Assembly: GCA_003508835.1 (NCBI GenBank)
Contig: PUFA01000092.1
Location: 6,615,501 to 6,679,500 of the forward strand
Direction: 5' to 3'
From: Eonycteris spelaea
Lineage: Eukaryota; Chordata; Mammalia; Chiroptera; Pteropodidae
Length of the DNA: 64,000 bases
Shown: positions 47,398 through 59,559 of the stretch, piece by piece
Layout of the letters: the number at the start of each line of letters is the position of its first letter
Position numbering within the stretch: position 1 is the stretch's first letter
Translations under genes and position numbers: made by a program
The notes under the pieces: generated by a model
The model's input: the letters and a program-made list of their open reading frames with translations, nothing else
What the model was told of the DNA's origin: nothing
Databases searched by the model: none

Positions 47398-48601
47398 ATG
47401 TAGGAAATCATTTATAACACAAAGAAAGCAGTATTTAACATTAGACACAATACACAATCCAGTTTTGTAAAAACTGCCTTCTTTCTCCATTAACTTCCTC
47501 CTCCCCCTCATGAGCGCGCATGCAGAGGAAAAAACAGGAAGGAAAACATCAAAATGTTAATGATGAAGGCTATAACTCAGGAAAATTTATTTTCCTTTTT
47601 AGACTTGTTTTTAAATTTCTGACAATCATAATATATATTTTTTAAATTAAAGAAATCCTTTTTTTTTAAAGGACTCCTGTTTCTTCTGCTTGAACCACAG
47701 TACTCCTCAGATCCAGCATATTAATATTTTTCACAGAGATCCAAGTTAGTGATATAACTTTCAAGTTAGTAGGTAAGAGAATGAGGTCTAAAAAAAATAT
47801 CAGAAAGGAAAAATTGGCAGGTTCTCCCACACCATGGAGGAGAAAAATAATTTCAGTATTTCCATGTAGAGAAACAGGTCAGCTGGTGATGACACTCATG
47901 AGAAAAGCCAGCACAGGGTTAGGGGTAAGGAAAATGAGTTTTTATCCCCTTAGGTTTAATTTGCTAAGGTTTTACATTTATGGCCTACCAAAGTCAGGAT
48001 GTCCTATATATAGAGAGACAAAAATGTGATAAGGGCAAGTGACAAGATATGTCTGAAAAGAAAGTCTACTTTAAAAATAAAATGTATGATTTGAAGAAGA
48101 AATAATAAAGCAAAGTCACCTTTCTTTTAATTTGGACATATTTTATGTCTTTATTTTGTTATAGTCAATCTACTGTAACAAAAATGTCCCTGGAGTGCTA
48201 TCACATTTTCTGCCTGCTCAGCACCTTTTGAAACACCTTTGAAATGAAATGTCTGAGGAATTTCTTTCCTTATTGGTCCTACTTCCTTAAGTCAGAAGCC
48301 AAGAGACTTTTTTCTCTAGCTTCTATGAAGCCAGGGCAGTATTGTGTGATTGGACTCTAACAAGTAGATCTACCTGCTCAGGACCTAGCTTTGGAAGTAA
48401 ATAATTTCAGGAGGAAACATGGAGAATCCATCCTGTGGTAATTAAAAAAGAAATATCAGTCTTTCTGAGGGCAGCAGGGCAGAGTCACCTGTGTAAGAGA
48501 TATTTTCCCTAAAACAACCAGATGGCTTATTGGACTCCATTCCTGGCTGTATGCTTAACTACCCTTTCCCCCAACCACCCCAAAGGAGATATAAAACAAA
48601 G
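47398..48601. other. No recognisable element
   Basis: Unassigned sequence with short A and T tracts only. Confidence 0.45.
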
Positions 48602-48733
48602 GTCTAATGATGATCTTTCATGTGCCTGATGTTGTCTGATCTTGGAAGCTAAGCAGGGTCGGGCCTGGTTAGTACTTGGATGGGAGACCACCTAGGAATA
48701 CCAGGTGATGTAAGCGTTTAAAAAAAAAAAAAA
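48602..48733 (+). ncRNA. 5S rRNA-derived A-tailed retro-insert
   Basis: The 3' two-thirds is an almost intact 5S rRNA sequence: GTCTGATCTTGGAAGCTAAGCAGGGTCGGGCCTGGTTAGTACTTGGATGGGAGACC, given here only as blocks (box A near 48646-48660, box C near 48678-48698). It starts GTCTA as 5S does, the first 40 nt are diverged with small deletions, and the body ends GTAAGCGTTT directly before an A14 tail. It is either a 5S retropseudogene or a 5S-derived SINE like those of fruit bats. Some differences are G-to-A or C-to-T changes at former CpGs, so it is probably not a functional 5S gene. Confidence 0.9.
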
Positions 48734-50239
48734 GAATGCAAAATTTGGTCAGATGCTAAAATGGATTATGGGAACCACACACATATGGAATGACTTTCTT
48801 TTTTAAGCCAATTCTTATCAACCACTAACAACAGAACAAGTCTATGAATCTCTCAGGGACACTTGAGAACATTGTTAATGATGTTACATGTATCATAAAA
48901 AGCAGAACAGAAAATAATATGAAGTTTTAAAAATATAGTTCAACTATATCCTGATTTCTGCAATCAGCTCTATATTGCAAATTACCACTTCATCATGGTA
49001 AATTTGCAAATATATTGGGAAGTTTAAGATCTTTTAACACCTGTTTTAGGGACACAACAACCTTATATAAGCCCCTCTACATATTTAGAAACGATTCATT
49101 TACCAAGTCTGCTTAAATTTTAAAACATGAATGCATTCAGTGATAATTTTATTTTGCAGAGTAGAAAGAAGCACAAGGGAGCTTCTAAATGTTGGCACTC
49201 ATTATACTTCCAATTATTTCAATTATTCCCGATTATGCAGAAGGCAATTTCCCCTCTGACAAAATGCTGGATAAAGATATCCATGGGAATCCAAATAGCA
49301 GTCTTTGTACATATGGTAAATTACATCTTGGGGGGGGGGCAAAGAGTATAAGCTAGGTGATGTAATATGAATTTTTCTCATGGAAACACTATTATAACAA
49401 AGGCTTGTATAACTAAACCTATCCCAACTTTATATATAAGTGGCTACAAACATCTTATTTAATTAATTCTTCTGCATTATCTCAAACATAATTCCAAGAA
49501 ATTTGGCAACCGAAATAAAAAAAACTATGCCTACTATGATTTATACTTGATTTTATGATAAAAATCAAAGGTTGAAGAAATAACAAATCTTTCTTTGGGT
49601 AAATGTAAGATGTTTATCCAGCCCACAAGCCAATGAATCCTTTCTTAACTTTCTTACTTCATAGTGTGGTTTTTCAATAGCCAAATTTGTCCTAAATAAC
49701 CCTGGGCCCTAATCACATCTGAGGGAGATGAACCCTGACTTAAGGAATTGACTGTCTTATAATGAAACTAAGATTTTTTTTTAGAGGAAAAGGGTCACTT
49801 AGATGTTTTTTGATAAAATGTCATTTTTGCTAAGCTTTCTTATAATTAAAGAATTAGATAAGGGCTTTCCATAACTAAAAACCAGAAGATTTCTGATTTT
49901 CTTAAGATTCAAGCTCAATACCATCGACTATCATTTGAATCTAAATGTTAGGGCATGGATATCTTTAAGATGAAGATAACCAACATTTACTTTTGCAGCA
50001 TTTCCATCCATCAAAATGTAAATTCTAACCATTGACAAGATGCGAAGCTTTGAAATAAATGGTGGCCAAACTAAAAAACAATTAATTATTGTGTATGTAT
50101 TAAAATTTTTTCCTCAACCTCAAGGCTTATGTATGTTATCTTACTATGATAATACAGTGACTTACAATCAGTGTGATGACTTCTTGATCTGTATCCCTGC
50201 TGCTTCTTGGCCCTAACTCTCAAATGGAATCTGGTGGGT
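48734..50239. other. No recognisable element
   Basis: Unassigned AT-rich sequence; a G9-10 run lies near 49331-49339. Confidence 0.45.
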
Positions 50240-50247
50240 GTCTAACA

Positions 50248-50460
50248 CAGTGTTCCCCAACATTTCTGGTACCAGGGATCGGTGCTCCTATGAGAATCTA
50301 ATGCTTGATGACTTGAGGTGGAGCTGAGGTGGTGATGATAGTGCTGGGGAGCGGCTGCAAATACAGATGAAGCTTTATTTGTTCTCCTCCTGCTGTGCAG
50401 CCCAGTCCCTAACAGACCACAGACCAGTACTGGTCCACAGACCTGGGGTTGGGGACCCCT
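50248..50460. mobile_element. Non-autonomous hAT element with TIRs and 8-bp duplication
   Basis: The left terminus CAGTGTTCCCCAACATTTCTGG and the complement of the right terminus (AGGGGTCCCCAACCCCAGG) form terminal inverted repeats. The flanking 8-mers GTCTAACA (50240-50247) and CTCTAACA (50461-50468) agree at 7 of 8. The internal line GATGACTTGAGGTGGAGCTGAGGTGGTGAT and GGGGAGCGGCTGCAAATACAGATGAAGC belongs to a well-known mammalian hAT-Charlie-type family whose exact name I do not state. Confidence 0.88.
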
Positions 50461-50554
50461 CTCTAACAGCTCTCTTCCCTAGTTGGTAATATTATGTTCC
50501 CTTTCTTAGAATTCAAAAATAAGGCTTGGTCTAGCTTCCTATCTTATATGAAAC

Positions 50555-50890
50555 CTCTTTATTTTAATTTTTTGGTATATTATCCAATATTTAAAATTAT
50601 TTTTAATTTTGAAATGATTTTAGACTTAGAAGTTACAAAATAAAAATATATAGTATTTCCATATTCCCCTCACTTATTTCCCCCTAATATTAACATCTTA
50701 TATAACCACAGGACAATTATCAAAACCATGAAACTGACATGTGTACAATATTTACTAAGAACACTAAGACCTTATTCAAATTTCACGAGTTTTCCCACTT
50801 TAATTTTTCATTTGTTACATTTAGATCTCTAAACCATGGAGTTTATTGTATGTATGCTGTGAGATATGGATCTAATTTTATCTTTTTCCA
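50555..50890. repeat. Possible old L1-derived segment
   Basis: ATTTTGAAATGATTTTAGACTTAGAAGTTACAAAAT, TTTCCCCCTAATATTAACATCTTATATAACCACAGGACAATTATCAAAACCATGAAACTGACA resemble a common L1-associated mammalian motif order. I cannot fix its subfamily or orientation. Confidence 0.4.
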
Positions 50891-50894
50891 AATA

Positions 50895-51125
50895 GTGACT
50901 CAATTGTTCATAGTAAAAAAATGGAAAAGACCACATATCCATTCACTGATGAAGGGATAAATAAAATGTGGTATATCCATACAACAGAATATTATTCAGC
51001 AATAAAAAGAAATGAAGCACTAATACATATTACAACATGGATGAAATCTGAAAATATCGTGCTAAGTGAAAGAGGCCAGTCACAAGAGAACATGTTGTCA
51101 CATTAAAAACAAAAAAACAAACAAA
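50895..51125 (+). mobile_element. L1 late-ORF2 fragment with A/C-rich tail
   Basis: ATGGAAAAGACCACATATCCATTCACTGATGAAGG, AATGTGGTATATCCATACAACAGAATATTATTCAGC, ACATGGATGAAATCTGAAAATATCGTGCTAAGTGAAAGAGGCC, then an abrupt A-rich (AAAACAAA) tail at 51106-51130 without the usual 3' UTR. Confidence 0.78.
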
Positions 51126-52062
51126 AAAAAACCCTCTCTAATTCTAATTTGTATGTCCCTTTTCACCCAGAAGTTGTTTAATAAGAGAATTTAGAAATAT
51201 CTAGGTATAAGGGCTTTCTTCTTTGTTTTTGTTGGTGAATTGTGGCTTTTAGTATTAAAAGGTCTCTTTTGTCAGTTTTAATGCTCTGTGGCTTAAATTC
51301 TATGTTTTCTGATATCAGAATCACTACCACTTATCTCTCATTTTGTTTATATTTACACAGTACAAACATAACTCCACTTTTGTCCATCCTTTATTTTTAG
51401 AATATCTGAGTCACTATTTTAGCCAAGTCTGTGATAATAGAACATATACTTGAGTTTTATATTGTGAACCACATTGTAAATCTTTTTCTTTTAATAAATA
51501 AACACCTTCACATTTATTGTTATGATTGATATGTTTAGTCACAAATCTATCATAATATTTTATAACCATAAATTAAAAAGAATATTTTCTATGTTTCTTT
51601 CCCTGTAAGAGGTGTCTATTAATTTTAATAAAAGTTTATTATTTTCATTCTAGTGGTCACCTTTGTACTTACCCCTTTTAAATGCTCTTTACTTAATTAT
51701 TCATCATCTGGTTTACCAGGTTTTTTCTTTTGGCAGGGCAGTGAATGTGGGGGTGGGGATTGGTATTCTTTATCACCCACTTTTTGTCTATAAAACAATG
51801 AGTTTTTTCTATTTCTATCTTTCCCTATCCCTTCTCCTCCCTTTTTAGTTAGATTATTTATTTCAACTTTGTCATAGTATACGTTTCTGCATTATTCTAC
51901 TACCATCACACACATGATTGTTCTAGTCTCATGCATGCATCTATTTTAATGATTAATTATTAATAATTTAGTTATTAATAATTTTAATTATTCTTAAAGA
52001 CCATGATCACTGTCAGTCCTATGCTGAGGTTTTCTCACTCATTTTATGGTAATCTTCTAGTA

Positions 52063-52269
52063 CAGGAGCCAACACACTTTTTTATCTGTAAAAGACCAGA
52101 TAGTAAAGACTTTAGGCTTTGTAAGCCCTATGATCCCTGTTGCAATAACTCAACCCTGCCACAGCATAGAAGGAAAGCAGCCATAAATAATATGTAAACA
52201 AAATAACCATGGCTGTGTTCCAGTAACATTTAAAAAAGCAGGTGGGAGGCCATAGTTTGCTGACTCCTG
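52063..52269. mobile_element. Non-autonomous hAT element with perfect duplication
   Basis: Terminal sequence CAGGAGCCAACACAC at the left pairs with GTTTGCTGACTCCTG at the right. Identical TTCTAGTA copies flank it (52055-52062, 52270-52277). The interior (AAAGACCAGATAGTAAAGACTTTAGGCTTTGTAAGCC; CATGGCTGTGTTCCAGTAACATTT) is that of a widespread mammalian MER-type hAT. Confidence 0.93.
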
Positions 52270-52838
52270 TTCTAGTATATTCTTCCAGAAGGGCTAGTAA
52301 GTGGAGGATTCCCTAAAATTTTGTATGGTCAAAACTGTTTCACTATTGCCTTAATAGCTGAAGGACTATTGGCTTGGCTGCATATTTAAAAGTCTTTCTT
52401 TCACTGAGGTAATTAAAAAAAAATGTCTTTTTTAATGCTGCCCCATTGTTGCCTTGATTTATAGATTTAGGTTTCATGCTAGTCTAACTATTTTGCCTTT
52501 GAAAGTTATTTGATATTTTGGCCTAGACAACTTGAAGTCTTGATTTGTATCTCTGAAATTTAAGAGTTTTAGTCTGATGTCTCAGACTTGATCATTCTGT
52601 GTGAATTTTCCTAAGCACCCAGGGAACCCTCTCAACGTGTAGATTCAGGTCTTTTTCTATTTTTAGAAAGTTTTCATAATTTGTGTGGATCCAGGTTTTT
52701 TCTATTTCTGAATTATTTTTTTAATTACAGTTTTAAATATTAGCTCTGTATCATTGATTTACTTTTTAAATTTAGTGACTGACAAATTTTTTTTTAAATG
52801 GCTGTTTCTCTTTCATTCTTTATATTTTCTCTTGGACC

Positions 52839-53346
52839 TGAAGGGCGGTAGAATAGGCTACCCCCAAATATGCCACATAAAAATTAGTTTGAGTTAAAAG
52901 CTCTTGAAAAACAGCAAATGAAAGAAAAAAACACTTCAATCCTCTGCCTTTCCTTAAAAGCAGGAGATGAAATTCCCAAGTGAAAGAAGTTCTCCCTGGA
53001 AGTAACATTCTTCACAAGGACAAGAAGTTGAGACCTAAAAATTTTTTATATAAATAGACCTTATAAAAATAATTCTTGTCTTCCTTGAGCCTCTCTGAGT
53101 AGTTTACCTTTCCATAACTGTCCCTCTTTGTTCAATCCACCATAAAGGCATGCAGTTTCCTCCATTTCTTTCGATCTTCATTTCCTTCATTTTTGAGGTC
53201 TTCATAAGGATGAGGGCTTCTGAGTCACATAAAACTTATATGAATTTGTATGCTTTTCCACTGTTAATCTGTCTTATGTCAGTTTAATTTTCAGGGTCCA
53301 GCCAAAGAACCCCATGAAGCAGAAGTAAAAATTTGTCTCCCCTTCA
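52839..53346 (+). mobile_element. ERV1-type solo LTR in L1/HAL1 sequence
   Basis: 508 bp starting TGAAGGGCGGTAGAATAGG and ending CCCCTTCA, with near-matching 4-mers GACC (52835-52838) and GAAC (53347-53350). It shares its opening (TGAAGGG, then CCCC.AAATATGC) and layout with the LTR at 10425. U3 contains GACCTTATAAAAATAATTCTTGTC, and a late TTTGTATGCTTTTCCACTGTTAATCTGTC line leads into U5. No internal genes are attached. Confidence 0.78.
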
Positions 53347-54000
53347 GAACCTCTCTTACTTTTTTTATGTCATTTTCATTTTCTTGGTTATTTTACTGTC
53401 TTTTTTCCAAACCTTTTTTAAAGTTGTATTAGAATCTATTCTCACTTGGACACTTTTAAATTCATTCTTCATTTCTGGGATTTTTTTTTTCCTTCCATTT
53501 CTTTCCTGAGTTCAATCAATTTCTTTGTAAACTATCCTGGTTTTTGTCCATTTTGTATTTCTGAATCAGAGTGATTTTTCATATCCTAAAATACTTGAGT
53601 GTCTTTAATTCTGTTCGGAGTGTGAACCTACACTTTTCTTTTACTTCACTGTTGTTTTGTAGGGAAGAGTTTTTCTTAATTGACAGTTATAATTTTTCTT
53701 TTTCTAATTTTCTGCAAAATTTCTCTACTGACTTGACTACTTTCCTTTTGTTCATTTGTATGCTGTTGAAGTGTTTCAAAAAAAAAAATCCCTATTTGAA
53801 AAGTGCCTTTTTCCGTTACTCTAGCGAAATTCAGGAACTTTAGTGGGTTCTTCTGTCACTGCGTTTATTTTGATGGCAGGAAAGAAATTTTGAGGCCTCT
53901 GATTGTGTGATTCTCTTCGTTTTACGGAACCTTAAATTCCACGCAACTCACTTTTCTTTTCTCTTTCATTGCTAAAAACTTTTTTTTCTTTTTGCTTTTT

Positions 54001-55679
54001 TTCCTCTAGAAGGTATACTTTTGGAAGATGGCCCTAGTAAGTGATGTACCTTGTGATGCCTACCCTTTTAAATCATATCTATCTCTTTAAATGGTGCATC
54101 TGGTCCTATATGGCTTCTGCCCCTTTAAATCACATGTACTTTAAATTCTCCCCTATACTCCATGCTCTCTCTGATCTGCTTGAACATTTTCCCAGCATTT
54201 TAAAATTTAGGCTGGATTTCACCTTTCTAGTGGCCATTCAAAAGCACCCCTAGGCACCTTTGCTTGCCTCTCTCTTCTGTCTTCTCTGTAATTTTTCTTG
54301 GTCTGCTTTTGCTTACTAAAGGCCTTTGAGCAGAGTGGAGGTGGGGAGGAAGTATAAGAAACTGAACACTGGAACTTGTTGATTTTTCCCCCCTATTTAC
54401 TCACAGTTATTTTGCACTTCTAGCATTCTCTGTCTTCAAGTATGTATGTAGAATTTTCTTAATTGGGAAGTTGTTTCATATTATTTTCAGTTTTGGAGAC
54501 TGATTATGATATAGCTGCCATTGTTTTCTGCTACCTAGAAATGTATAGAGAGCATTTTTTGACTCCAGGTGATATACCAGACGATGGATAGAGGGATACA
54601 AAATTTTCAATTTCAAAAAATGGCCAGACTAAGGAGAAAAGCGGGATTCTAGCTGACTGTTGCCAAGAATGGGTATGTGAGTGGAGAAAATTTTAATTTT
54701 GTGTATTCAGGGTGCAAATTCAGGTCATTACTTCCCTTGTTGATTCTCAATCCCTGACAGGGCACAATTTTTTTGTTTGTTTGTTTTTATTTTTGTTTTT
54801 GTTTTTTTGAGGAGGGAAGGACATAAACAGAATGGTTCACAAAACAGAAATACCATCATTGGTTTAAAAAAGAAACAACAGAATTTAGAAAAACTGAAAA
54901 ATCCAGTGAATGGCTGAGCTAGCTCTACTGTAATTAAACACAATTTCCTTTTCAATTCATGTAAATCTAAAAGTAAAAATAAAGCCAGAATCCATTTGCC
55001 TCTAGAAAATACTCTATAATTTTGTGACCTGAACTGCTAACATTTAGCAGACAAATAACAATCTGGGGATGTTTAATTCTATGACAACCGAAGGTATTTC
55101 ATTTCCTCACCGTGCCACCCACCCATCCTAAACGAATCTGACTCCAGACACAGAGTAGTGGTAAAATATGATACACCAATTACATAAATTAAAGATGGCC
55201 ACACCTTACCTTTAGTATTTACAAAGTGCCTTCATATAGGAAGGGTAGTTATTATTCTCCTTCTACAGATATGAAAATCAAGCTTATGTCATAAAGAGTT
55301 AAAGATGCCACTAAAAGAAAGTCTTTGCCTTGAATTCTTCAAATATAAGGCAATGACAGATAAAATATAAAACAAGAAAATTCCAAATCATAGCTGCACT
55401 CAAACAACAACAACAAAGAAAAAAAACAAACAACAAATAAACAAGAGAAGCATTTCCTTGGACCAGAAGCACAAAGCAGGGAGCAGAGTTGAAGCCATGG
55501 GTCTGATGGGGCTGAAGTTAAGATCAGGCTCCAGGACAGAGTAATGTTCACGGAAGGAGACACTTGCTGCTGACAACTGCTGGGGTGATGAAGATGGGAC
55601 TCGACCTTCAGAGAAATGAGAAAAGCCAACCTGCTTGCTGGTTCAGTGACTGATGTATAAGAAGCCTCGTTTCACCACG
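54001..55679. other. No firm element; (TTTG)n at 54769-54809
   Basis: A T/TTTG-rich simple stretch lies at 54769-54809. A faint antisense MIR core may sit at 55215-55312 (CAAAGTGCCTTCATATAGG; CTTCTACAGATATGAAAATCAAGC). The remainder is unassigned. Confidence 0.42.
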
Positions 55680-56105
55680 GAGATCCACCATCATGGATGT
55701 GGTGCAGGATAAGGCCCAGGGAGGAGGGTTGAAGTAGCTGCAAAACTACGTGGGAAGTGGGGCCAGTTGTGCAGAGCACTAAAGAGGAGGAAAGAGGACT
55801 TATCTGAGGTGAGCCTGCAAACTAACATTCTCAAACACGTGAAGAAAACAAACCCTAAATTAGACAGCCGTACATTATCAACTAGATGATTAAGCAACTC
55901 CAGACAAAATTAAAATAACAGAATAAAAAGACTTTAAAACCAGAATGTTTCACATTCCCAGAAAGATTTTGAAAAATTGATATCTTGGAAATAAAAAATA
56001 TATCCATTAAAATAAAACTCAATAATGGGGATACGCATGAGAATGAGTGATTAGAAAATCTATTGAGGGATTTATACTGAATGCAGATATATGTGTGTAT
56101 GTGTG

Positions 56106-56138
<33 letters not shown>

Positions 56139-56800
56139 GATAACATTTAAGAGACATGGAGAATAGATTCAAAGACTTTAATATATATCAAATAGGAGGT
56201 CAAAAGAAGGAATTGGGGAGAGATAATGGAGATTTAATACATAGTGGTTAACAATTTTCCAGAACCAATTAAAGATTGAAGTCCTCAGATGGAGTAGTCT
56301 CAGAGAATAAAACATTTGTAAAAAATCCACACCTAGACATCACTGTAGAAGTATAGCACATCAAGCACAGAGATAAAATTTTATAGATCAGTCAGAAAGA
56401 AGGGATGGATTATCTTCAGAGTAACAGAAAATAATCTTAAAACAGCTATCTTATAAACAGAAATAGATGACAAAAGGCAATGAATGATAGACCTTCAAAC
56501 TGAAAAGGGGTACAGAATTCTATACATAACTTAGCCATCATTCAAGACTGTGAACAAAATGAAGATATTTTGGACACAGAAAGACTGAGAGAGTTTACCA
56601 TTCATAGACTGTCAGTGAAAGGAATACTAAAAGATACAGGATGCAAGAAAAAAACCAAAAAAGCACAAAAATGATAGGTGTGTATGTAATGAATATTAAA
56701 ATACTTAAAATAATTAACTTATTTTCTTTTTAAGTGAAACAAAAATAGCACAGAATAATGGCGACTCTGTAGGGTGAAGGGAAGGAATGTGCTTAATAGT
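55680..56800 (+). mobile_element. HAL1/L1 ORF1-type sequence
   Basis: GTTTCACCACGGAGATCCACC near the start, TTAAGAGACATGGAGAATAGATTCAAAG, GGAGAGATAATGGAGATTTAATAC, AACAATTTTCCAGAACCAATTAAAG, AAATCCACACCTAGACATCACTGTAGAAG, GACACAGAAAGACTGAGAGAGTTTACC and AAAGGAATACTAAAAGATACAGGATGC follow the order of an ORF1-type gene (coiled-coil end, RRM, C-terminal domain). ORF2 does not follow, which favours HAL1 over full L1. Frames are broken. Confidence 0.62.
56087..56138. repeat. (TGTA)n/(TA)n microsatellite
   Basis: About 52 bp of TGTGTATG units passing into pure (AT)n, inside the HAL1-like sequence. Confidence 0.93.
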
Positions 56801-58111
56801 ATAAATATGGTAAGGTTCTTGACTAAAAAAGGTAAAGATACTGAACAATTTAGTTTTTGCTAGAAAACTTTATATTTTATACAGTTAAAAGATTTATGAT
56901 TACCACTAAAAAAAGAAAACTGCATGCTATTGCTTCCAAGCCAGTAGAGGATTTTCTTTTAACTCATTTCCCATTTGCCCTGAAAATACTCGCTGGTGGC
57001 ATTTGGTGCAGCATTTACTCCAAGATAACTCAAGGATCACAGTTCTAACCTTACCCCCAAAGTTTGCCATTAAATATTTTGCTTTTATTATTATTTTCAC
57101 ATTGCTCTAGTATATCAACAGTCTTTGGAAACAAATGACATCATTCTATTTATAGCATTCCGTTTTTATTAGTGGTATTTCTATTTACAAAATATGGTAA
57201 TTCTTGATCACTAAAAATGTCAAATCCTAGAAAATGTAGCATTCTCATGCATGACTTTAACATTGTTCTCGAACACTTGTTAGCCGAAAATTCATTTGAT
57301 GAATCCAATTTATGTATACATTTCTGTTACATTAGGATTAAAGAAGAGTTCTGTTTAGAAATAACTCCAACAGTTTTTATATTTTATTTTCACATTGAAA
57401 ACCAGTCAAACTTGCTTCCGCCTCTAAGGGCATGTTTATGTAAAACTAAATTAACACTGGCAGTGAACTGTACTTTTTTTTCTAAACAGGAAATGGGTTA
57501 AAAGAAGATGAGAAACTATCAAGACAACAGAAGACAAAAAAAAAAGATAAAAAAGATAAAGTTTGACAACCAAAAAACATAACCCCCTCACACATACACA
57601 AAAATGGTAGATGTAAGTCCAATTATGTTAGAAATCATAATAATGTAATTGGATTTATCACCTATTTAAAATAAAAATATCAAGAACTATGTCTTCTGCT
57701 AGCAGTGCTCTGATTTCTGCTTACATATTAGTATTTAGGAAACTTTATGCTGAAAACCGGCTGATGGTTCAAATAGACAATGTCTCAAATCTTTAATGCC
57801 TCTACGAATGATTGTCAAGCTGAAGTCAAATGAGAAAGAAACAGTAATTTAAGACCAGTAGGAAGAGGGTCAGAAACACTGGGACAAAGTTGTTTATAAA
57901 GAACTATATTCAGGTCTAAAGAGACAAGAAAAGGCACTCGCACCTAAACATTACTCTGCCAATTTTTTACTCCAATTTAGCCTGTGTTCTGTTATTACAG
58001 CTTCGAACAATGCCCCAGAGACCCTCTTGTATGCTACAGATTAATCAAACTGCCTTATATCACTGAAAGCTAACTGTGGATGCTAACTGCATGAAGCCCT
58101 TATTGAAGCTA
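56801..58111. other. No recognisable element
   Basis: Unassigned. A 94-codon plus frame (57217-57501) has no recognised family. Confidence 0.45.
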
Positions 58112-58157
58112 CAAAAAAACAAAACAAAACAAACAAAACAAAACAAAACAAAACAAA
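58112..58157. repeat. (AAAAC)n microsatellite
   Basis: About 46 bp of AAAAC units with one AAAC variant. Confidence 0.95.
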
Positions 58158-59559
58158 CTTTCCCCACTGCCCCAACATAATCATTCCTTTGCAATCATTA
58201 TTCCCAACTTCCACCTAGAAAGAGCTACATGTTGATCTTTAAGGAGATGTTAACTTTATCCTGGAATGCCAGCCTTTCTTCTCCAATCTAATTTAATCCA
58301 CATGTTCTCACACTACTGTGATTCCTTCAACTACTGAATCATAGTGTCAGTGCATTTTTGAGCTGGAGGAATGAGAAACCTGGGATCTTGGCAGGTAATG
58401 CCTTGTACCCAGTCACTGGCTGCAGGTATCACAGTAGCCGAATGGAAACCCAGACCCATCTCCCACTTCCACTTCAAGGCTTTTCCCCCACTATATCACA
58501 TATCAGGGCCAGACGACTGTGGACCAAAAGGGTAAGAAAATGACTTCATTCTTCTTCCTCACAATTCCTTTGGCCTAGTTCCCCGACACCTTTTCTGTTC
58601 TAAACGTTCTCACTTTGCTGAAGCGATTAGTTGTTGCTAGGAGGGCTCACGAGAAATTCTCAATGCAGGCTTAGAACGGTTCCACTTTCCAATCTATCAC
58701 TCCCTTGAAGGCTGGCATCCCTCCCAGGCTCTTGTTTCCCTCTCTGGCCAGAAAAACCTCCTTTAAAAAACATGGTGGCTTCTTTCATGGGAGAAGCAAG
58801 TTCAGTCATTCAATCTTGATACCACTTTGTTTCTAAAAGCAGATATACCTTTAATCTCCTTTTTGAAGAAGCAAGTCGCCCCACCAGGAGGCACCTGACT
58901 GAACACCATGCTCAGTGTGTGGGAAAGAACCTAGTCCTCTTAGTAACAGCTCCAGGCAAGGGGAGAGGCTCATATTTTAGAAGACTTTCTTAGAATAACC
59001 ATATTTACAAATAAAATAAATGCAAATGCGAAACCACTGGAAAATTCCTAAGCCACAAATGTTTCAACATGGACCAGAGCCAGAAACAAAGGGAGAAACA
59101 AAGAGTGGAAGAAGCCTAAAGGAGGGTAGGGAAGGAAGAAGGAAGCAGAGAAACCAAAGTCTGTCCAGAGAACACCCCAAGTTTTTCTCTCTTCCTTTTC
59201 TTTGACACACAGCCCACCTGACAGTGTTTTCCCTTTGTCTGCCTCTACATGGAGTGACTTAGGTTTCTCATGTAGGAAGAGGCCAGGACAGACTGCATAC
59301 TAACCCATCATTCCTGACCTTTCTTTGTGGCTGTAAGGAAGGTCATGGGACACAGACTCCATTGTCTAGGAGGAAAAAAAAATCTAGGTGACATGGTTTT
59401 ATCCATACTTTTATCAGTTAAACACTGTCAAGATGTTCAAAAGACATAAGAACCTAGTACCTTTAAGGAATAAAGTTATATTATTCAGCCTGGGAGAATA
59501 AATTAGGAACAGCTGGGAACAGACAAAATGACTCTATGTGTTTCTACTTTAAAAGGAAC
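58158..59559. other. No recognisable element
   Basis: Unassigned sequence; short frames only. Confidence 0.45.

Larger units (their letters stand above)
51130..54000 (-). mobile_element. Old L1/HAL1-type sequence, reverse orientation, interrupted twice
   Basis: The 51200-51800 part has the antisense shape of L1 ORF2 N-terminal sequence (TCTATGTTTTCTGATATCAGAATCACTACC; AAACACCTTCACATTTATTGTTATGATTG). The 52280-52800 and 53350-53640 parts look like antisense ORF1/HAL1 (GAAGGACTATTGGCTTGGCTGCATATTTAAAAG; CATTCTTCATTTCTGGGATTTT). An hAT (52063-52269) and a solo LTR (52839-53346) interrupt it. Homology is patchy and the outer limits are approximate. Confidence 0.5.

Noticed and set aside
50921..51106. 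61-codon plus-strand frame
   Set aside because: A fragment of L1 ORF2 C-terminal sequence.
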